Notes under the pieces: generated by a model
The model's input: the letters and a program-made list of their open reading frames with translations, nothing else
Told to the model about the DNA's origin: nothing
Database searches by the model: none
Part shown: in pieces, positions 11,743 through 24,900 of the stretch
Position numbering within the stretch: position 1 is the first letter of the stretch
Layout: every line of letters starts with the position of its first letter
Assembly (NCBI RefSeq): GCF_027887165.1
Contig: NC_077232.1
Span: 6,791,391 to 6,855,390 of the forward strand
DNA length: 64,000 nt
Origin: Monodelphis domestica
Lineage: Eukaryota; Chordata; Mammalia; Didelphimorphia; Didelphidae
Reading direction: 5' to 3'
Position numbers and translations under genes: made by a program

Positions 11743-12030
11743 CCGCACGGGACGCGGCACAGCCTCCTCCTCGCGCCTCTGACAAAACGCTAAAATGGCG
11801 ACGGCCGCAGCGGCGACTCCGGGGAAAGACGGGGAGCTCGGCCTGCCGCCCGATTGGCCACGCCGACGAGCGAGGGGGGCCGGTGTTCCAGGCGGGCCCT
11901 CCTCCTGGTTGGTTGCGAAACACGTCCGTCACCTGAAGGGCAGGGAAGAACACGTCAGTGACCAATGGGAGCTCGCTGAGGGCCAATGAAAACGCGCTGT
12001 GTGCAGCCGGGTAAAGCCAATTGGACGGGA
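11743..12030 (-). promoter_or_regulatory. RBM4: RBM4 CpG-rich promoter and non-coding exon 1
   Basis: On the minus strand a consensus donor (GTGCGG|GTGAGCC) ends a non-coding exon at 11743. It pairs with the acceptor TTGCAG|GCCTCG whose exon starts at 11496. The exon contains the complement of AAAATGGCGAC (about 11793-11803), a good YY1 site as found near starts of housekeeping genes. Upstream lie CCAAT boxes in both orientations: ATTGG at 11853, CCAAT at 11962, 11983 and 12017, the last overlapping an inverted one. The region is CpG-dense. The exact start site is inferred to lie near 11830-11850. Confidence 0.75.
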
Positions 12031-15000
12031 TGCGTAGGGGGCGTGGCCAACCGGAAAACGCAAGGGTAGGTGGGAGGGGGAGCGGGGCCTGCGCCAGGGG
12101 TCCCCTCTCCGCCCAGCGCCCAGCGCCCCCCGCCCAAACTCCACTCGCTTCCGGGACCTACTGCCCCGGACATCTTGGGCCCCTGCCCCCTACCGAGCCC
12201 GGAGTCCTGCAAAATAGGCTGCCGGCCAGTTGGGACACGTGGGCGGCTCGTAGTGGTTACTCCTAAGCCGCCGCTGCCCCGTTTTATGCCCCGGAGACAG
12301 GGCTGCTCCCGCCCCACCCCCACCCCCGCCGCGGATGGAAGTGGCAACGCCCGATGGGGTGGGGTAAAGTGTAGGTGCGAGGGAACCGGAGGAGGCCCGG
12401 GGTCCCTCCCCCTATTACCAGTGTGCCCTTGATTGGGAGTCCGGGATAAAGAGGAACCACTTACCCGCCCCTCCTCCCCCCGACCGGCTCCGACACAGAG
12501 GAGAGACAATGAGGGAGAACCCTGCCAAGAAACCGTGCGAGGCACTAAGTTTTGGGGCTGCAAATTTTATTTTTCTCCTGTGAGCGAGGCTCCCACAGAG
12601 CCGTACACAACGTCAACACCTGGGTCCCGCCCTGCTACCCCACCCCCACCCCACCCGCCCGGCTGGGAGGCCATAGGCCATTCACAATCGGCTTAAAGCC
12701 CCATCTAAGGAAGGTGAGGGCCCGCGAGCATTTCCGGCAGGGCTTCAAGGCGGCCACAAGCTGCAGCTCTCTATCCTCCCGGCTGGCTTTCAGGCAAGCA
12801 TCCTCGGTGCATTCCTTTGGCTAATTTCATCCTAGACACTGGAAGCAGCTTCGCCCAAGGAACTCTTCCACGAGTCTTAAAGCGGGCCATCTGGACGGAA
12901 GGGCTCAAAGCACACGGAGAGGGAACAGCAAACATCCCGGGAGGAAAAGCACAGAGCAAAGGACAAGGAAAGCGGTATAAAGAAGGCTCTCTGACAAGAC
13001 AAAGACTTTCGAAGGGAGAGGGCCAACACACCAGCGTCTTGGGGGAGAAAACCTGGCAGATCCCATAGGGTGGGAAATCAGACTTTACCCCCAGGTGGCT
13101 CAGGCCTGGAGAAGGGAAGACTGGGCCTCCACTCCAGTTTCCTCAGCTGTAAAATGGGGTCTCTATAATAGTACCTACCTCCCAGGGTTGCCGTGAGGGC
13201 CACTTGAGCTCTTGGCACATACTAGGCATTGAATACTCGCTTCTTTCCTTCTGATGCTGCCCAGACAATGAGCAATGGTTAGAACAAAATGGAGACTTTT
13301 AAGAGCTCTGATATCAATTTCCTGGAGTCAAGAATGTTTAACATTTAACATAAAAGAATGTTAAACATGATGTTTAACAGCACCCCAAAGGCCCACGGAC
13401 CTGGTTACTTCCTTTACACACTTGTGCTGCAAAAAACCCTGGTTCAATTCATACCCGTTTATTAACGCAGTACAGAGCAGGAGAGAAAGGCTCCTTGCCC
13501 TCAGCTTCTAGGGCCAGGGTCTGCACTGCCTTTCCCAATACAGTCTCTGGGCAGGGAGCACAGAACCCTTGGACATGTCAGAACTGGAAAGACCTTGAAA
13601 CAAGGCACACAGAATGTCCACCCTGGGCAACAGGGAAAAGACCTTAGAACATGGAATGTCAGAGCTGGAGGGAGACTGAATATGTAATATCAGAAATGGA
13701 AGAAATGACTTGATTGGTCCCTCAACACACTGTGCACTCTTGTGGTCCAGGGCCAAAAAATGATGGGGTCAAGGTGACAAAGTAGTTCCCTTTTTTGGCA
13801 ATTTAGATTACAGTGTTTTTGTTTTAATGATCAGGAAGACTGGCTTTTTAATGGTTTAATAGATTGAAATTCAAGACATTGTTTGGCTTCAATGTTGAAG
13901 ATTTTGACAGGTCCATACAACCTGAATAGTTGTGCAAATTGCCCGATGACAGGCAAACAGGTACCCAAGTGCTAAAGTTGGAGTCCCCTCTAAATTGCTC
14001 AGGTTGACAAATTCCCAACCCCTCCTCCACATCAGTGACAAAGATGTTGCCAATCTCAGGCCCCAAACTCCCATCATCCTTTGCAGTCAACAAAGTAGCT
14101 ACAGCAAAATCACTACCTGGCTTTGAAAACAAACACTCCCACTGGCTGCTGGCACTGCAGGGCCAGGCAGGAGGGTCTAGATGACCTTGGATAAGGAGTC
14201 ACTTGCTGTATTTGGACCTTTTTCCTCATCTATAAAATGAGGTTGCACTAGTCCTGGAGTGGTGTCTCCTTTGGGGCTGGTGAAGCTTTGGATCCTCTCT
14301 CAGAATGTTGGTAAATGCATAAAATACATAGTGTTACAAAGGAGACCAGCTATACTGAAATAGAGACCCAAATATTGAATAAGTTCCCAGGCTAAGAAGC
14401 CAAGCACTTGTTCAGTTTTAAATCCTAGTTAAAGCCTTCAACATGCCCCTTCAAGAAGTGGGCCCATTGCCTGGCCAAGGCACTGGCTGGCTGAAGAGCA
14501 GGGTCAGGAAAATCCCCCTTCAGAAGAGATGGTCTAGTTCCTCCCAGCTGTGATGTTTTTCCATTAAATGCCAGGATGAAGCTATTGCATCAGTTGTGGG
14601 TTCTCCTTAGAGATGGCAACCAAACCAAGCTGCTAACCCAGGAAAGAGACTCCGATTAAACCCAAACTCGCCATCTCATTCCTTGGAAGTGAGTCCAGAA
14701 ACTGGACTGAGTTAGGGATTGTTATTTGGCTGTGAGTTACATTGGTTAATGAATAAACCACTGGGTCCTGGGGGCCAAGAAGAAATCAACCATCTAGAAC
14801 AGACATAAGCCACTTATTAGCAGAGCCTAGGCAGCCAGGTGGAAGCAGAGGCCATACCACAATGGTAGAAAGACCTTGGTGGGGAGGGAAAAAGATCACT
14901 ATGAGCCAGGTCTCCACTTGCAGAGCATCCAGGCCTCCCAGGGCCCAGCTCAGAAAACCTGACCTGTCAATGTGGTGGGGGGCTGGCAAAGCCACTAAAA

Positions 15001-15218
15001 TTCAAGAGTCCAGAAATGTGGCCTGGACCCCTTTTAAACTTGGTAACTGGGCAAATCATTCCCCTTATGAACTCTAAATAAGCCCCTTTCCAATGATTGT
15101 GATGGGCTTTGTAAACTTCACAGGCAATCTGAGTTAACTCAATCTTATAAACTTCTGTCTCCTCCCATATACACTTCCCTTTCCCCCTGACACCCTCACT
15201 TTAAATCAGTCTCTTCTT
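12031..15218. other. Intergenic DNA between RBM14 and RBM4
   Basis: The first 500 bases are a GC-rich shoulder of the RBM4 CpG island. A lone minus-strand AATAAA at 12566-12571 has no clear gene attached. MIR-like remnants occur at about 13125-13260 and 14190-14270 (cctcatctataaaatgagg type). No protein-coding exon was recognised. RBM14-RBM4 read-through transcripts would have to cross this region. Confidence 0.55.
13334..13379. repeat. Short perfect inverted repeat
   Basis: ATGTTTAACAT at 13334-13344 is the exact complement of ATGTTAAACAT at 13358-13368, with a 13-base loop. A third copy of ten bases (ATGTTTAACA) follows at 13370-13379. A local palindromic cluster; function unknown. Confidence 0.8.
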
Positions 15219-15422
15219 GGGGACAGCTGGGTGGCTCAGTGGATTGAGAGCCAGGCCTAGAGATGGGAGGTTCTGGGTTCAAATCTGGCCTCAGACACTT
15301 CTGTGTGACCCCGGGAGCAAGTCACTTAACCCCCATTGCCTAGCCCTTATCACTCTTCTGCCTTGGAACCAATACTTTTAGTAGTGAGTCCAAGATGGAA
15401 AGTAAGGGTTAAAAAAAAAAAA
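15219..15422 (+). mobile_element. Full-length tRNA-derived marsupial SINE
   Basis: The copy begins ggggacagctgggtggctca. It has an A box TGGCTCAGTGG and a B box GGTTCAAATCT of the Pol III type, the conserved body (gtcacttaacccccattgcc), and a poly(A) tail at 15411-15422. The A-rich end suggests L1-driven mobilisation. Confidence 0.9.
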
Positions 15423-18330
15423 CCAACTTCCTCCCAGAAGTCAGTAGTCTCAGAGCCCAGCTTTTTAAGAAAGGTCAAAAACATCCATTTTCCAGCCAAC
15501 TCCTTTCCCAGTTGATTATTCATTCCCCAAGAGATCTGAACCCTGCTCCATAGAAGTCTCAACCTTGGTTTGGGGGGTAAGGGGGGGCAGGATGGGACAC
15601 AGACCTGAGAAAGCTTGCCCAAGTCTTCTTAAACTGGGGTTCACCTCCATGGATAATTTCAAGACATCCTTGAATTTGAATGAGGGGAAAAAAAAAACTT
15701 ACACCTTTATTTTGATACTATTGGTTTCCCATTGTATCATATACATTTTATTTTAGGCATTTAGAAATATCCAGCTGAGAGGTCCACAGGTTTCCCCAAA
15801 GCATCAAGGACCCAAAGAGTGAAGAAATCCTGTAGATCAACCCCATTATAGATGAGAATGGGACCCAGGGAATGGCCAAGCCCATTCTCCTCCCAACATA
15901 AGTCAACAGAACTTGCTGTGGACAGGAATCCAAAAGTTATTTCCAGTTCTGGATTCCAAGAGCTTGTATTTCCATAGGTCAGCTCAATATGCTGTGGAGG
16001 CCAATATATGCTTTAAAAGTCCAATGGGAAGCCCCTCCCGTTCTTCAGCTGAAATATTCCCCCTCTTAACTGTTCCAACATGTTTGTACAACTCCTGTCA
16101 CCTGATAATTTAAATGGTTTGAAACTATGGCCATCTCTCCCACTAAGATGGCAGCTTGAACCTAAGGGGAAGGGGTTGTGCTTTGGGCTCTTCTCATTCC
16201 CAGCCCCAATAGAGTCCATTGCACAGAAGGAGGCTCTTAATACAGGCTGGTTGAATCGCTGAACTGCACCTAGGCTCTGCTTGGCCCCCCCCCCCCAAGA
16301 TTCAACATCAAGATATCTACTAAGTCAGAGCCAGATGAAAGCACCTCCTTATGCCCAATTCCAGCTCTCCCAGTCACTCAGCAAGGATCGCTAAGCTTGT
16401 AGGGACAATGAACACCCCATCATTTCATCTCTGAGTCACAATGCTTCTTGCATTTAAACCCTGGAACTCTAGAGCCAAGGTCTACGGGACCAAGATGGCA
16501 TTGACTAGTGCATTGGGGGGAAAAGTGTCACCTAAAAAGATGTCTGTAAAAAAACCCTGAGATACAAAAAAAAAGCGAAGAGGTTCAATGAAGTATGAGC
16601 CAGAGCTTGTGCTGCAGTTGGTGTCCTGATTTTTCCCAAACCTGATCATCATTGAAGAGAGGAACCTGGGACACCATGGAGGATTTAGCAAGAAGCACAA
16701 GTAGTGGGCACATGGTCAGGTAAAGGCAGCCAGTCTGGAGCCTGGCTTCTACCTACCCACCCACCAGCATCTTCATTTGGTTCTACTCCCCCAAATCCAA
16801 GGTACACGTGGTTGTGGGGGTGCCCACAAAGGCAAAATTCATACCTGTCACCAACCCCTAACCTGCCACTTGCCTCCACCCTTCTTCAAGGAGGCAGGAC
16901 CCTCAAAGTCAGAAAGACATTAACAGGAACAGGAGAGGTGATGAAAAAACAGCTGAAATAAGACTGTCAGACACCCCTGACACTCCTGGGAAAGGGATAG
17001 GTCAGGCGGGGAAGCTAGTTGGCCGAAGATCTGTTTATGGCTTGTCCTTGTTAGCCAAGGAGGAACTCGGGAGAGGGGAGAGGTCCAGGGAGCCTGAGCC
17101 TGGACTCTCCAGTCCCAGGAACTAGAACTGGTTAGGGTGCTCATCCAGGCTCCAAGTAGATACATCCAGGTAAATGCTTGCCCTGGGCTGCAATAAGGAC
17201 AGACAATTAAGACCCACCCCCCACCAGAAGAGAAAGGTGAGAAGATAGGAAATCAGAGTGACAAGAGAGAAATGTTGTTACAAACTGAAGTATTATGGCC
17301 AACTCGCCAATGTTCCAGCATGAAAAATAAAATGCAGACACCTTAGTCTATTTCCCAGGACCCAGTGACAGATTGAGTTCTATCTATGAAGTCTTACAAA
17401 TGACCCCAGTGGGGGGGATGAGATCTTGCCCTCCCCACTCCACATCCCACCACTCCCTTCAAGAGAATAAAGGGGGGGGAAAAAAGAGGAAGTAGAGAGA
17501 AGGAAAAGAGAATTCAAGTCTACAATTTCTTGGAATTCATCATAGTCTGGAAGTTCCTGGTGAGCCCAATGTAGGTGTGAGAGCTCAATAGTAAGAAGTG
17601 AGCTAGGAGGCCAAGGCACTGGCTTCTCCCTCAAAGACAGTCTAGGAGTGGGAGTCATGGCTGGCCTGGTCATTCCAGGATGCCATCTACAGGAAGGCTC
17701 TATTGGGAATCCCACATCAAAGATTTTACCCGCCCAGGTAATATGAAATTTGGCTCAAGAAAAGCAGGAACCAACTTCTCCTGGCCAGACTCCAATAGCA
17801 AAGTTAAATCCTCAGGCTTCCTCCACTGCCTGGGTCCCACGGCCAGGAAAAAAGTTGCAGCTCTTCATCCCCTGCTGCTTCCCACTTATCTGAACTTAGT
17901 ACAACAAGCCCAGAGGCTACCACAAGGCTACTTCAGAGCCCCACTAACATTAGGAGGCAGGCGCAGGTGACGGCGATGGCAGGATGGAGCAGAGAGGCTC
18001 CAGTGAGGCTCTCGACAAGTGGGATGTCCATGCCAGCTGCCCCCTGTGCCATTTCCTTCTCCTTCCCAATCACCCCAAGTACAGGTACCCTGAAGCACAG
18101 GCACCACAAGCCAGGCACATCAAGGTGGTCACCTCCCAGTGGCCTTCTGGGGGGAGATGGCTGACTGACTGCTTCCTGTAGCACACAGCCTAATGGTTCT
18201 GACCCCTTGGATTTCTGGGATCAAAGTCCAGGTGGCCTCACTTTAGCTGCCACATCTTTCTGGATGTCACCACTGGTTCCTTGGTGACAATGAGTTCAAT
18301 CAAGACAATGACAACCAGGTTTCCAAACTG
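15423..18330. other. Intergenic DNA downstream of RBM14
   Basis: No coding exon recognised. An L2-like 3' end remnant is present at about 16155-16265 (ttgcacagaaggaggctctt). Short homopolymer runs occur at 16286 and 17466. Nothing else could be named. Confidence 0.5.
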
Positions 18331-18994
18331 CAAATTGCCCCAAGTTTTATTCATAGTCCATACAAAAGGGGAAAGAAAAAAGTGAGGTTTTCTAACAGCC
18401 CCTACTTGGGGAAGATGGGGAGCTAGGGGCTGGCTGGGGTGTGCTCCTCAACATCAGCTCTGCTCACAGTCACCAGGAGGAGTTCGGACACAGAGCAAGT
18501 GCACTCTCCAGGAGCCCCACCTCAAAGGCGGCGTGCGGGCAGGGATGGGGTCGAGGGAGCACGGGGAAGAAGGGGCTGACCTGTCCCCAGCCTCCCTCAT
18601 CTCTAAAAAGAAAAAGGCGCCGCTGACCACAGCCATGGGCTGCTTCCTGTCCAGACGACCTCAAACACCGCGCACAAAAATCCAAGGGAGTTCAGGAAAA
18701 AGATAAAAACGTAAAGAGAAATTCCTGCTCAGTAAAGATGGGAGGCCAGGGGATGTGGATGGGAAGTGGAAGGGAGGGAGAGCCGACCGTCTGGAGCGTC
18801 TGGAGCCAAAGGCAAGACTTACTGCTGAGGCGGAGGAACAAAAGAAAAGGTTACTGCCGCAACACTACAAAGATTTGGCTGCCTGGGGCAGAACCACACT
18901 GGAGAAAGGGGAATCAAAACTCGCTCTTACAGCACGGGCCCCAAACTACCCCCACCTCCTTCTCGCTCCGCTCCCACCCACCCGCAGGACAGCC
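18330..18994 (-). other. RBM14: RBM14 3'UTR
   Basis: Minus-strand sequence continues from the RBM14 stop codon without a good donor to an AATAAA at 18346-18351, giving a 3'UTR of about 660 bases. This is inferred from the signal and the absence of any intervening repeat or gene. Confidence 0.65.
18346..18351 (-). terminator. Poly(A) signal AATAAA of RBM14
   Basis: TTTATT on the plus strand is AATAAA on the minus strand, downstream of the RBM14 stop. Weak use of this signal would be a prerequisite for read-through into RBM4 about 6.5 kb further on. Confidence 0.65.
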
Positions 18995-21900
18995 CTACAG
19001 GCGGCGCTGGTAGCCAGAGTGCATCTGCGCTGCCCGCAGGTACTCGCTATAGGAGCCCGAATAGCGAGCATAATCGGAATGGGCATCGGGCAGGCGACGG
19101 TAATCCAGCGAGGACTTTGTCGGCGAGCGGCGGAACGAAAGCTGCGAGTCTGATAAACGGCGGTAATCAGAGAGCTCGGCTAAGCGCCGGTTGGAACCAT
19201 ACCTGGTCGAGAGAAGAAGACAGTTGGTGAATGAGACAGTTGTCGGGGAAGGAACTCCAGATGGGTGGGGGGAGATGCCAATGGAGTCAGAAGACTGACC
19301 GTGAACAGACAGGCAAGTCTCCAACAAAGGGGTCTTATGTGAGTGCTTTCTACCCCCCTAGGGATGCTGGTACAGGACAAGAAAATCCAAACCTAGGCTA
19401 AACTTGGGTGGAGGAGAAAACAAGCCCTTCACTAACACCTTCCCTTAGGGTCCAGGCCCAAGATGACATATGGCCACCATTCATTCCTGCATCACAAAAC
19501 ACTTGGGAGGGACCCACAGTGAAAGGTCCAGGAGAGCAAAGCTCAGTTGCTTTGGAACGGCGAATGCCAGCAAGATTCCCAACTTCCCCCAGAGCAGACG
19601 CAGCACTGACCACCAGGGTGCTAGTTAAGATCTATGTACCCACCCCAAACCCATAGCTATCACCACAGGCACGGCCATGTCACATGTGAGGGGACATTCA
19701 AGATGGTGGGAAAGAACAGGGACCCATTCACCAGCAAGGTACTCAGTGGCACATGGGTTGGCCCAGACAGGTACCTCCTTTCACAGCCTTAAGTGGTTGG
19801 CTCTAAAATAAGCCATCTGCCCCTTCTTCCTATCAAAAACCCCATCTAAAATTCTCAAGAGGCTACAGAAAGGCCTGACACTTGGCCTCAGGGCATCCCA
19901 TGGAGCACGAGGGTATGTGGAGAGTAAGGAAGGGTGATTGGCTTTAACTCCCCTCCCATCCTAACCATAGCCCCGGGCCCAAGGCCCCAGCCAGGGGGCA
20001 GAGCCAGGGGGCATACAGTACCTTTTTGACATGATGGCGGCGGCCTTTTTGTAGGGATCATCGTAGCTGTCTCGGGGTGGGGAGAGGCGGGTACGCTCAT
20101 AGGGCGGCGGGGTGCTGGTGGCGGCGTTGGCAACAGCCCCCTGGGACAGGGACAGGTAGGCTGCGGACGGCTGGCCTGCCCCCTCATAGGTGGCACCTGG
20201 CTGGCCTCGGTAGGAAGCAGCAGCAGGCTGGGGAGGCTGCTGTTGGGCAGTATAGGAAGAACCCAACGGGGCCGACGACTGAGTGCGATAGGGAGCAGCC
20301 AGGGCGGCTGCGGTCGGCTGGGCGCCATAGGCAGCTGCCGCCCCGTAGGAGCCTGTGGCTGCAGCTGACTGAGCCCCATAAGAGCCAGAGAGGCCCATGG
20401 TAGCCTGAGCCCCATATGCATTCAGCTGTGCTGTGACAACTGGCTGGGCCCCATAGGAGCCTGCAAGGGGGCCGGCTGCCTGAGCTGCATAGGCGGCTGG
20501 CTGGGCAGCATAGGCAGCAGCAGTAGCCGGCTGAGCCACATAGGCAGCAGGCTGGGCAGAATAGGAAGCAGCTGGCTGGGCTGCATATGGGCCTGACTGG
20601 GCATTGTAAGAGGCTGCTGTGGGCTGAGCATTATAGGAGGCTGCAGTCGGCTGGGCGTTATAGGAGGCCGCCTGGGCCCCATAGGCAAGTGAGGATGTTG
20701 CAGGCTGGGCCCCATAGGAAGCTGCCTGAGCCCCATAGGAGGTCAGGGAGGAAGCTGCCGATTGGGCATTATAAGAGGAGGCAGCAGCCCGCACCCCATA
20801 GGAAGCTGGCTGATTACCATATGAGGCAAGGGAAGAGGCCTGTGCCCCATAGGAGGTGAGAGAAGAGGCCGCAGCTGACTGGGCCCCATAGGAGGTGAGG
20901 GCCGAGGCTGAGGGCTGGGCACCCCCATAAGGACCAAGTGAGGAAGCTCCCCCAGGCTGAGAGCCAGGGCTAGCCAGCTGGGCCCGGTACGGGGCTCCCA
21001 AGGACACCGAAGGCTGTGCCCGGTAGGAGGCTGCCTGAGCTGCCATGGGCTGGGTCCGATAGGCGACGCCCAAGGAGGCAGAGGGTTGGGCTCTATAGGC
21101 CGCCCCCAGGGAAACTGAAGGCTGGGCTCGATAAGTGGCTGGCTGGGCGGTCAGCGGGGTCACGTAGGAAGCTCGGGGAGGCGAGCGGCGCAGAGGACTG
21201 CGATCACGGCCATAAAAAGGAGGGGAGGGCTGCCGGGGCCGCCCGTCGAAGCCAGTGGTGCTGTTGCCGAAGGCCTGCTGGTAATCAAAGGTGGCAGAGA
21301 AGCCACCAGTCCCAGGGAACGCGGTGTCGCCGGCCCCTGGCTTCTTGGCCTTTTCCCCAGGGGCCGCCAGGCCTGCTGGCCCCTTCTTCTGACCTTTGAT
21401 GGAAAGCTCCACGTTGATGCGCTTGCCCTTCACCTCCTTGCCGTTGAGCTGCTCGATGGCGGCTTTGGCGTCCGCTTCCTTTTCCATGTGAACAAACGCA
21501 TAGTCTGATAAAGCAGCAGACAGAGGGGTTAGCAGTTAGGGGGAGCAGGCCCTTTACCTCTCGGACACATACACACGTGCACACGCACACACACTCCCAA
21601 CAGCATGTCTTGGCCACTGTCAGTGACTTCACAGTTCCCCTCCTGGACTTGGTGCCCCAAGATACAAGGCTGCCAATGGTCCCAGGGCAGTGAGAGAAAC
21701 TCCATTTAAAGGAAAATTGAGAATAAAAACCTTCCTAAACTGCCAGGCAAAAGGAGATGGGCTCTTTAAATAAACCAGAGCCAACAAACTCAGGCCCTAG
21801 AGGTCTTCAGATTTACAGCCACCACTCCCAGGAATCAGCTTCCAAACCCTGGAAACTACTTGTTTTGCCTGAGGGATACTGAACCCAATGAAAGTCAGAT

Positions 21901-24900
21901 TATCAGGTCAAACCAAGGTTTACTGGACAGGGTGGCCAGCAATAAGCAGTTTCAGGGATGAGCCCACTGTGACTAATCAATCCTTTCTCACATTTGTAAA
22001 GCACTTTACAAAACCCAGTTATGACCATCAGGTGTTCTGAACCTCACTAAAAGCCTATCAGTGAGCCAGGGAGTGATTATTGTCCCTAATTTATAGACTA
22101 AGAAAAGTGCAGCCCAGGCTAAGACAGTGAATGAAAGAGTGGCACAGCTAGACTTACACCCCAAGGTTTTCTGGCACTGACTTCCTAAGGTCTCAGAGAT
22201 ATCAAAAAAAAGTCTAACAGACCAACCCAGATCAAAACCTGGTGCTTCATGGGAGGTTCCTGGAAGACTTTAGGTAGTCACAAAATAAGCAAATCAGAGG
22301 ATATGGAGAAAATTTAGTAGATAAAACCCAAGCATCCTCTCTATCCAGGTTCAGCCCCTGGGCCACACTGCTTCACTATTCCTGTTCCCAAAATCTGGAT
22401 TAAACATTAAGCATCTGCGACAATGACAGTTAGTCTTCAGGAGACTAGTCCCTGAGCTGGGAAATAAGAAGGTGCAATCAATGTGGCTGGAAACACCTTT
22501 CCCCAAACCACTCATTGCTCTTTCCTTCAACATCCTCTTCTAGGGCATTCAAAGGGACAAGTAACTTGTCAGCAGGAAAGAGATGAAGTCAGAGCAAATC
22601 CTGGCACACCTGGGATGGGAACGGGGCCTGGTTCAGAATACAACTCCCCTGGCCCCACAACATTAGGGGATGGAGGTGGAGGGAAGGAAGGAGGCTAGAG
22701 AAGAGATCCTAGATACCAGTAGGCTGGCCCTGGTAAGATGCAGGAACTAAGCTTCAACACTGCCCCTACATCAAGCCTTTTCTGGACCTGTGGCTGCCAA
22801 AGGAAGTCAAAGGGACCTCTTCTTACTACTAAGTTGATCATAATTGTGCAGGCACCTAAATGAATTATATTTAAGGTCTCAAAGACAAAGGTTTTTTTTC
22901 TGCTCAGTAGCTAGCACTTTAACTAAAAGAACCCCATTTATCATGGAGGCTTCTCTCCCAAGTTGTTTTCCAGGAGCACCAGCAACCTCTTCTGTTCCTT
23001 GGGGGTAAACATAAGAAAACTCATTTGTAACACAACAGGTAATACCTGCATTGGAAGCAATATGGAACCCCCAAAAGGCCTGAGGCCTGGGAGAAAGAGA
23101 GGATTTCAGAGGCAAGCCCAGCAACACCAGTGACTTTGGGCAAGTCTCTTCACCTCTTTCCCCATCTGTCCATTCTGTTCTGAGCTAATGGATATGGAAG
23201 TGCTTTGAAAAGTGTTATATCATACAACATGTATAGGGCCTCTCCTGCTTCCTCAGAATTGCCTCCAGATTCTAACTCACTTGTTCCAAGAAAGCAAACA
23301 AGATACAAGACCCTCTGTTCTTAACCTAATAGAGTGTAACAGAAAGATAAACCAAAGTTGAAACAAGCCCCTGCCTTGCTTCACATCCAGGTCCAGCCAT
23401 CCTTACTATCCAACCCTGTGGAATACAAGGTCTCCTCCTCTCTCCTAGGGAAATACAACTCCCCCCACACACACACACAGTCCAAGGGAGAAGGAAGACA
23501 TTCAAACCTGGCCTAAGAGAAGGTAAAGGCAGCAAAGAACAACAGTCATGGGGGTGGAGGTGGGGGATGTCCTAAAGGAGAGATCCAGCTGTGCTGGAAG
23601 GGTAGGGAGGAATCAAAGAAATGAAACCTGAATGAGAATCACCTGGGTATCATTTTGGAATGAGGGAAAAATAACCAATGAACACTGTGAAAAGGTGAGA
23701 AAAGGCATCAAGTCTAGGCTGCCTAATTAGTCTAATTTTGTCTATTTTGGATTAATAGCACAGATTGCAAAATATTTTCTCAAAATCCAAGTAAAATTCC
23801 ACATATAAAAATCAATTGGATAAAAATATTTTTTGATAGGATTACAACCAAATCCTATTTGCACAGGGGGTTCCTGGGATGCAGATAAAAAGTAGATGCC
23901 CACTTGGCTCAGGGCCCTTACAGGCCCAACTAGTCTCAAGTGCTAAAGAGCCTGGGAACACCTGAAGATTCAAGGATCACAAACAACTCTATCTAGTCCT
24001 CCAAATTAGATTAGGGGATATGGAGAACTGTAGAACATGGAGACTTTTTGTTTAGAGAAAATAAGCAACCCAGGCCCCATAGCATCTCCTCAAGACCAGG
24101 AGATGAAAGTCATTGCATATTCCCTCTGCTAGCAAAGCCCAGTGACTGTTATTCTTCAGAGGGTGCTTAGTGCAAAGTGGGAATAGTATCTCCTCGGGCT
24201 CCTCCTAGGCTTCTCCAAAGCTGAAGATGGGTCTTGAAGTTATAAAGGCAAATAGAAGTGCCCCACTTCTCTGGACAGTCAATGGACGAAGGCATAGAGT
24301 GGCTCAATGCTGCCGCTGTAGGACACCAAGTCATGGATGGTCACCAAGTAACTTCCTCTTTCTTCCTGCACCTAAGCAGAAGGCTGCACTAAAGAAGGAC
24401 CAACTCTCCCCAAATAGAATGTAAGCCTTCAGTTTTTGGGTGGTTAAGCCTAGAGTTACCGTAGTAGGAGGTAATGGAAAATGGTTACCCTTTCTCTGCC
24501 ATCCTCTACATTACCTCCTGCCTTCCCAAATCCCTACACAAACTTGTTCTCAACCAGAGAAAAAAGGCTTCAATGGAAGCCATTGACCCCTTCCTCCTGC
24601 CATCTGTATTTAACAAGCTCCCATTGATTTTCGTGATTAAAACGCACAATTTTTCAACAAAGAGAATCCTTACTCCAAATAAGTACTTCCAAAATACATT
24701 CACATTTCTGCCTTTACTTTAAGTGCAAGGGCACTCTCTCCAGGTGCTTCCAAAGGAAATCTCAGACACCTCCCCATCCCCAGTTCTCTCCAGTCTACAC
24801 AAGCAGTGGTGAGCAATGCAATTCTGTTCCCTCTGATACTTGGCTTCTGAGAAGGCAATGAGCAAAGAAGGTTCCTTGACAACATTTATTCCATAGCAAT

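Noticed and set aside
15219-15422. Possible functional tRNA gene because of A and B boxes
   Set aside because: The boxes are part of a 200-bp SINE body with a poly(A) tail and the same sequence recurs many times. No cloverleaf or anticodon arm can be drawn.
19888-20937. Proline/serine-rich overlapping frames in RBM14 exon 2
   Set aside because: They arise from the repetitive SYxAQP-coding DNA read in other frames. No independent evidence for use.
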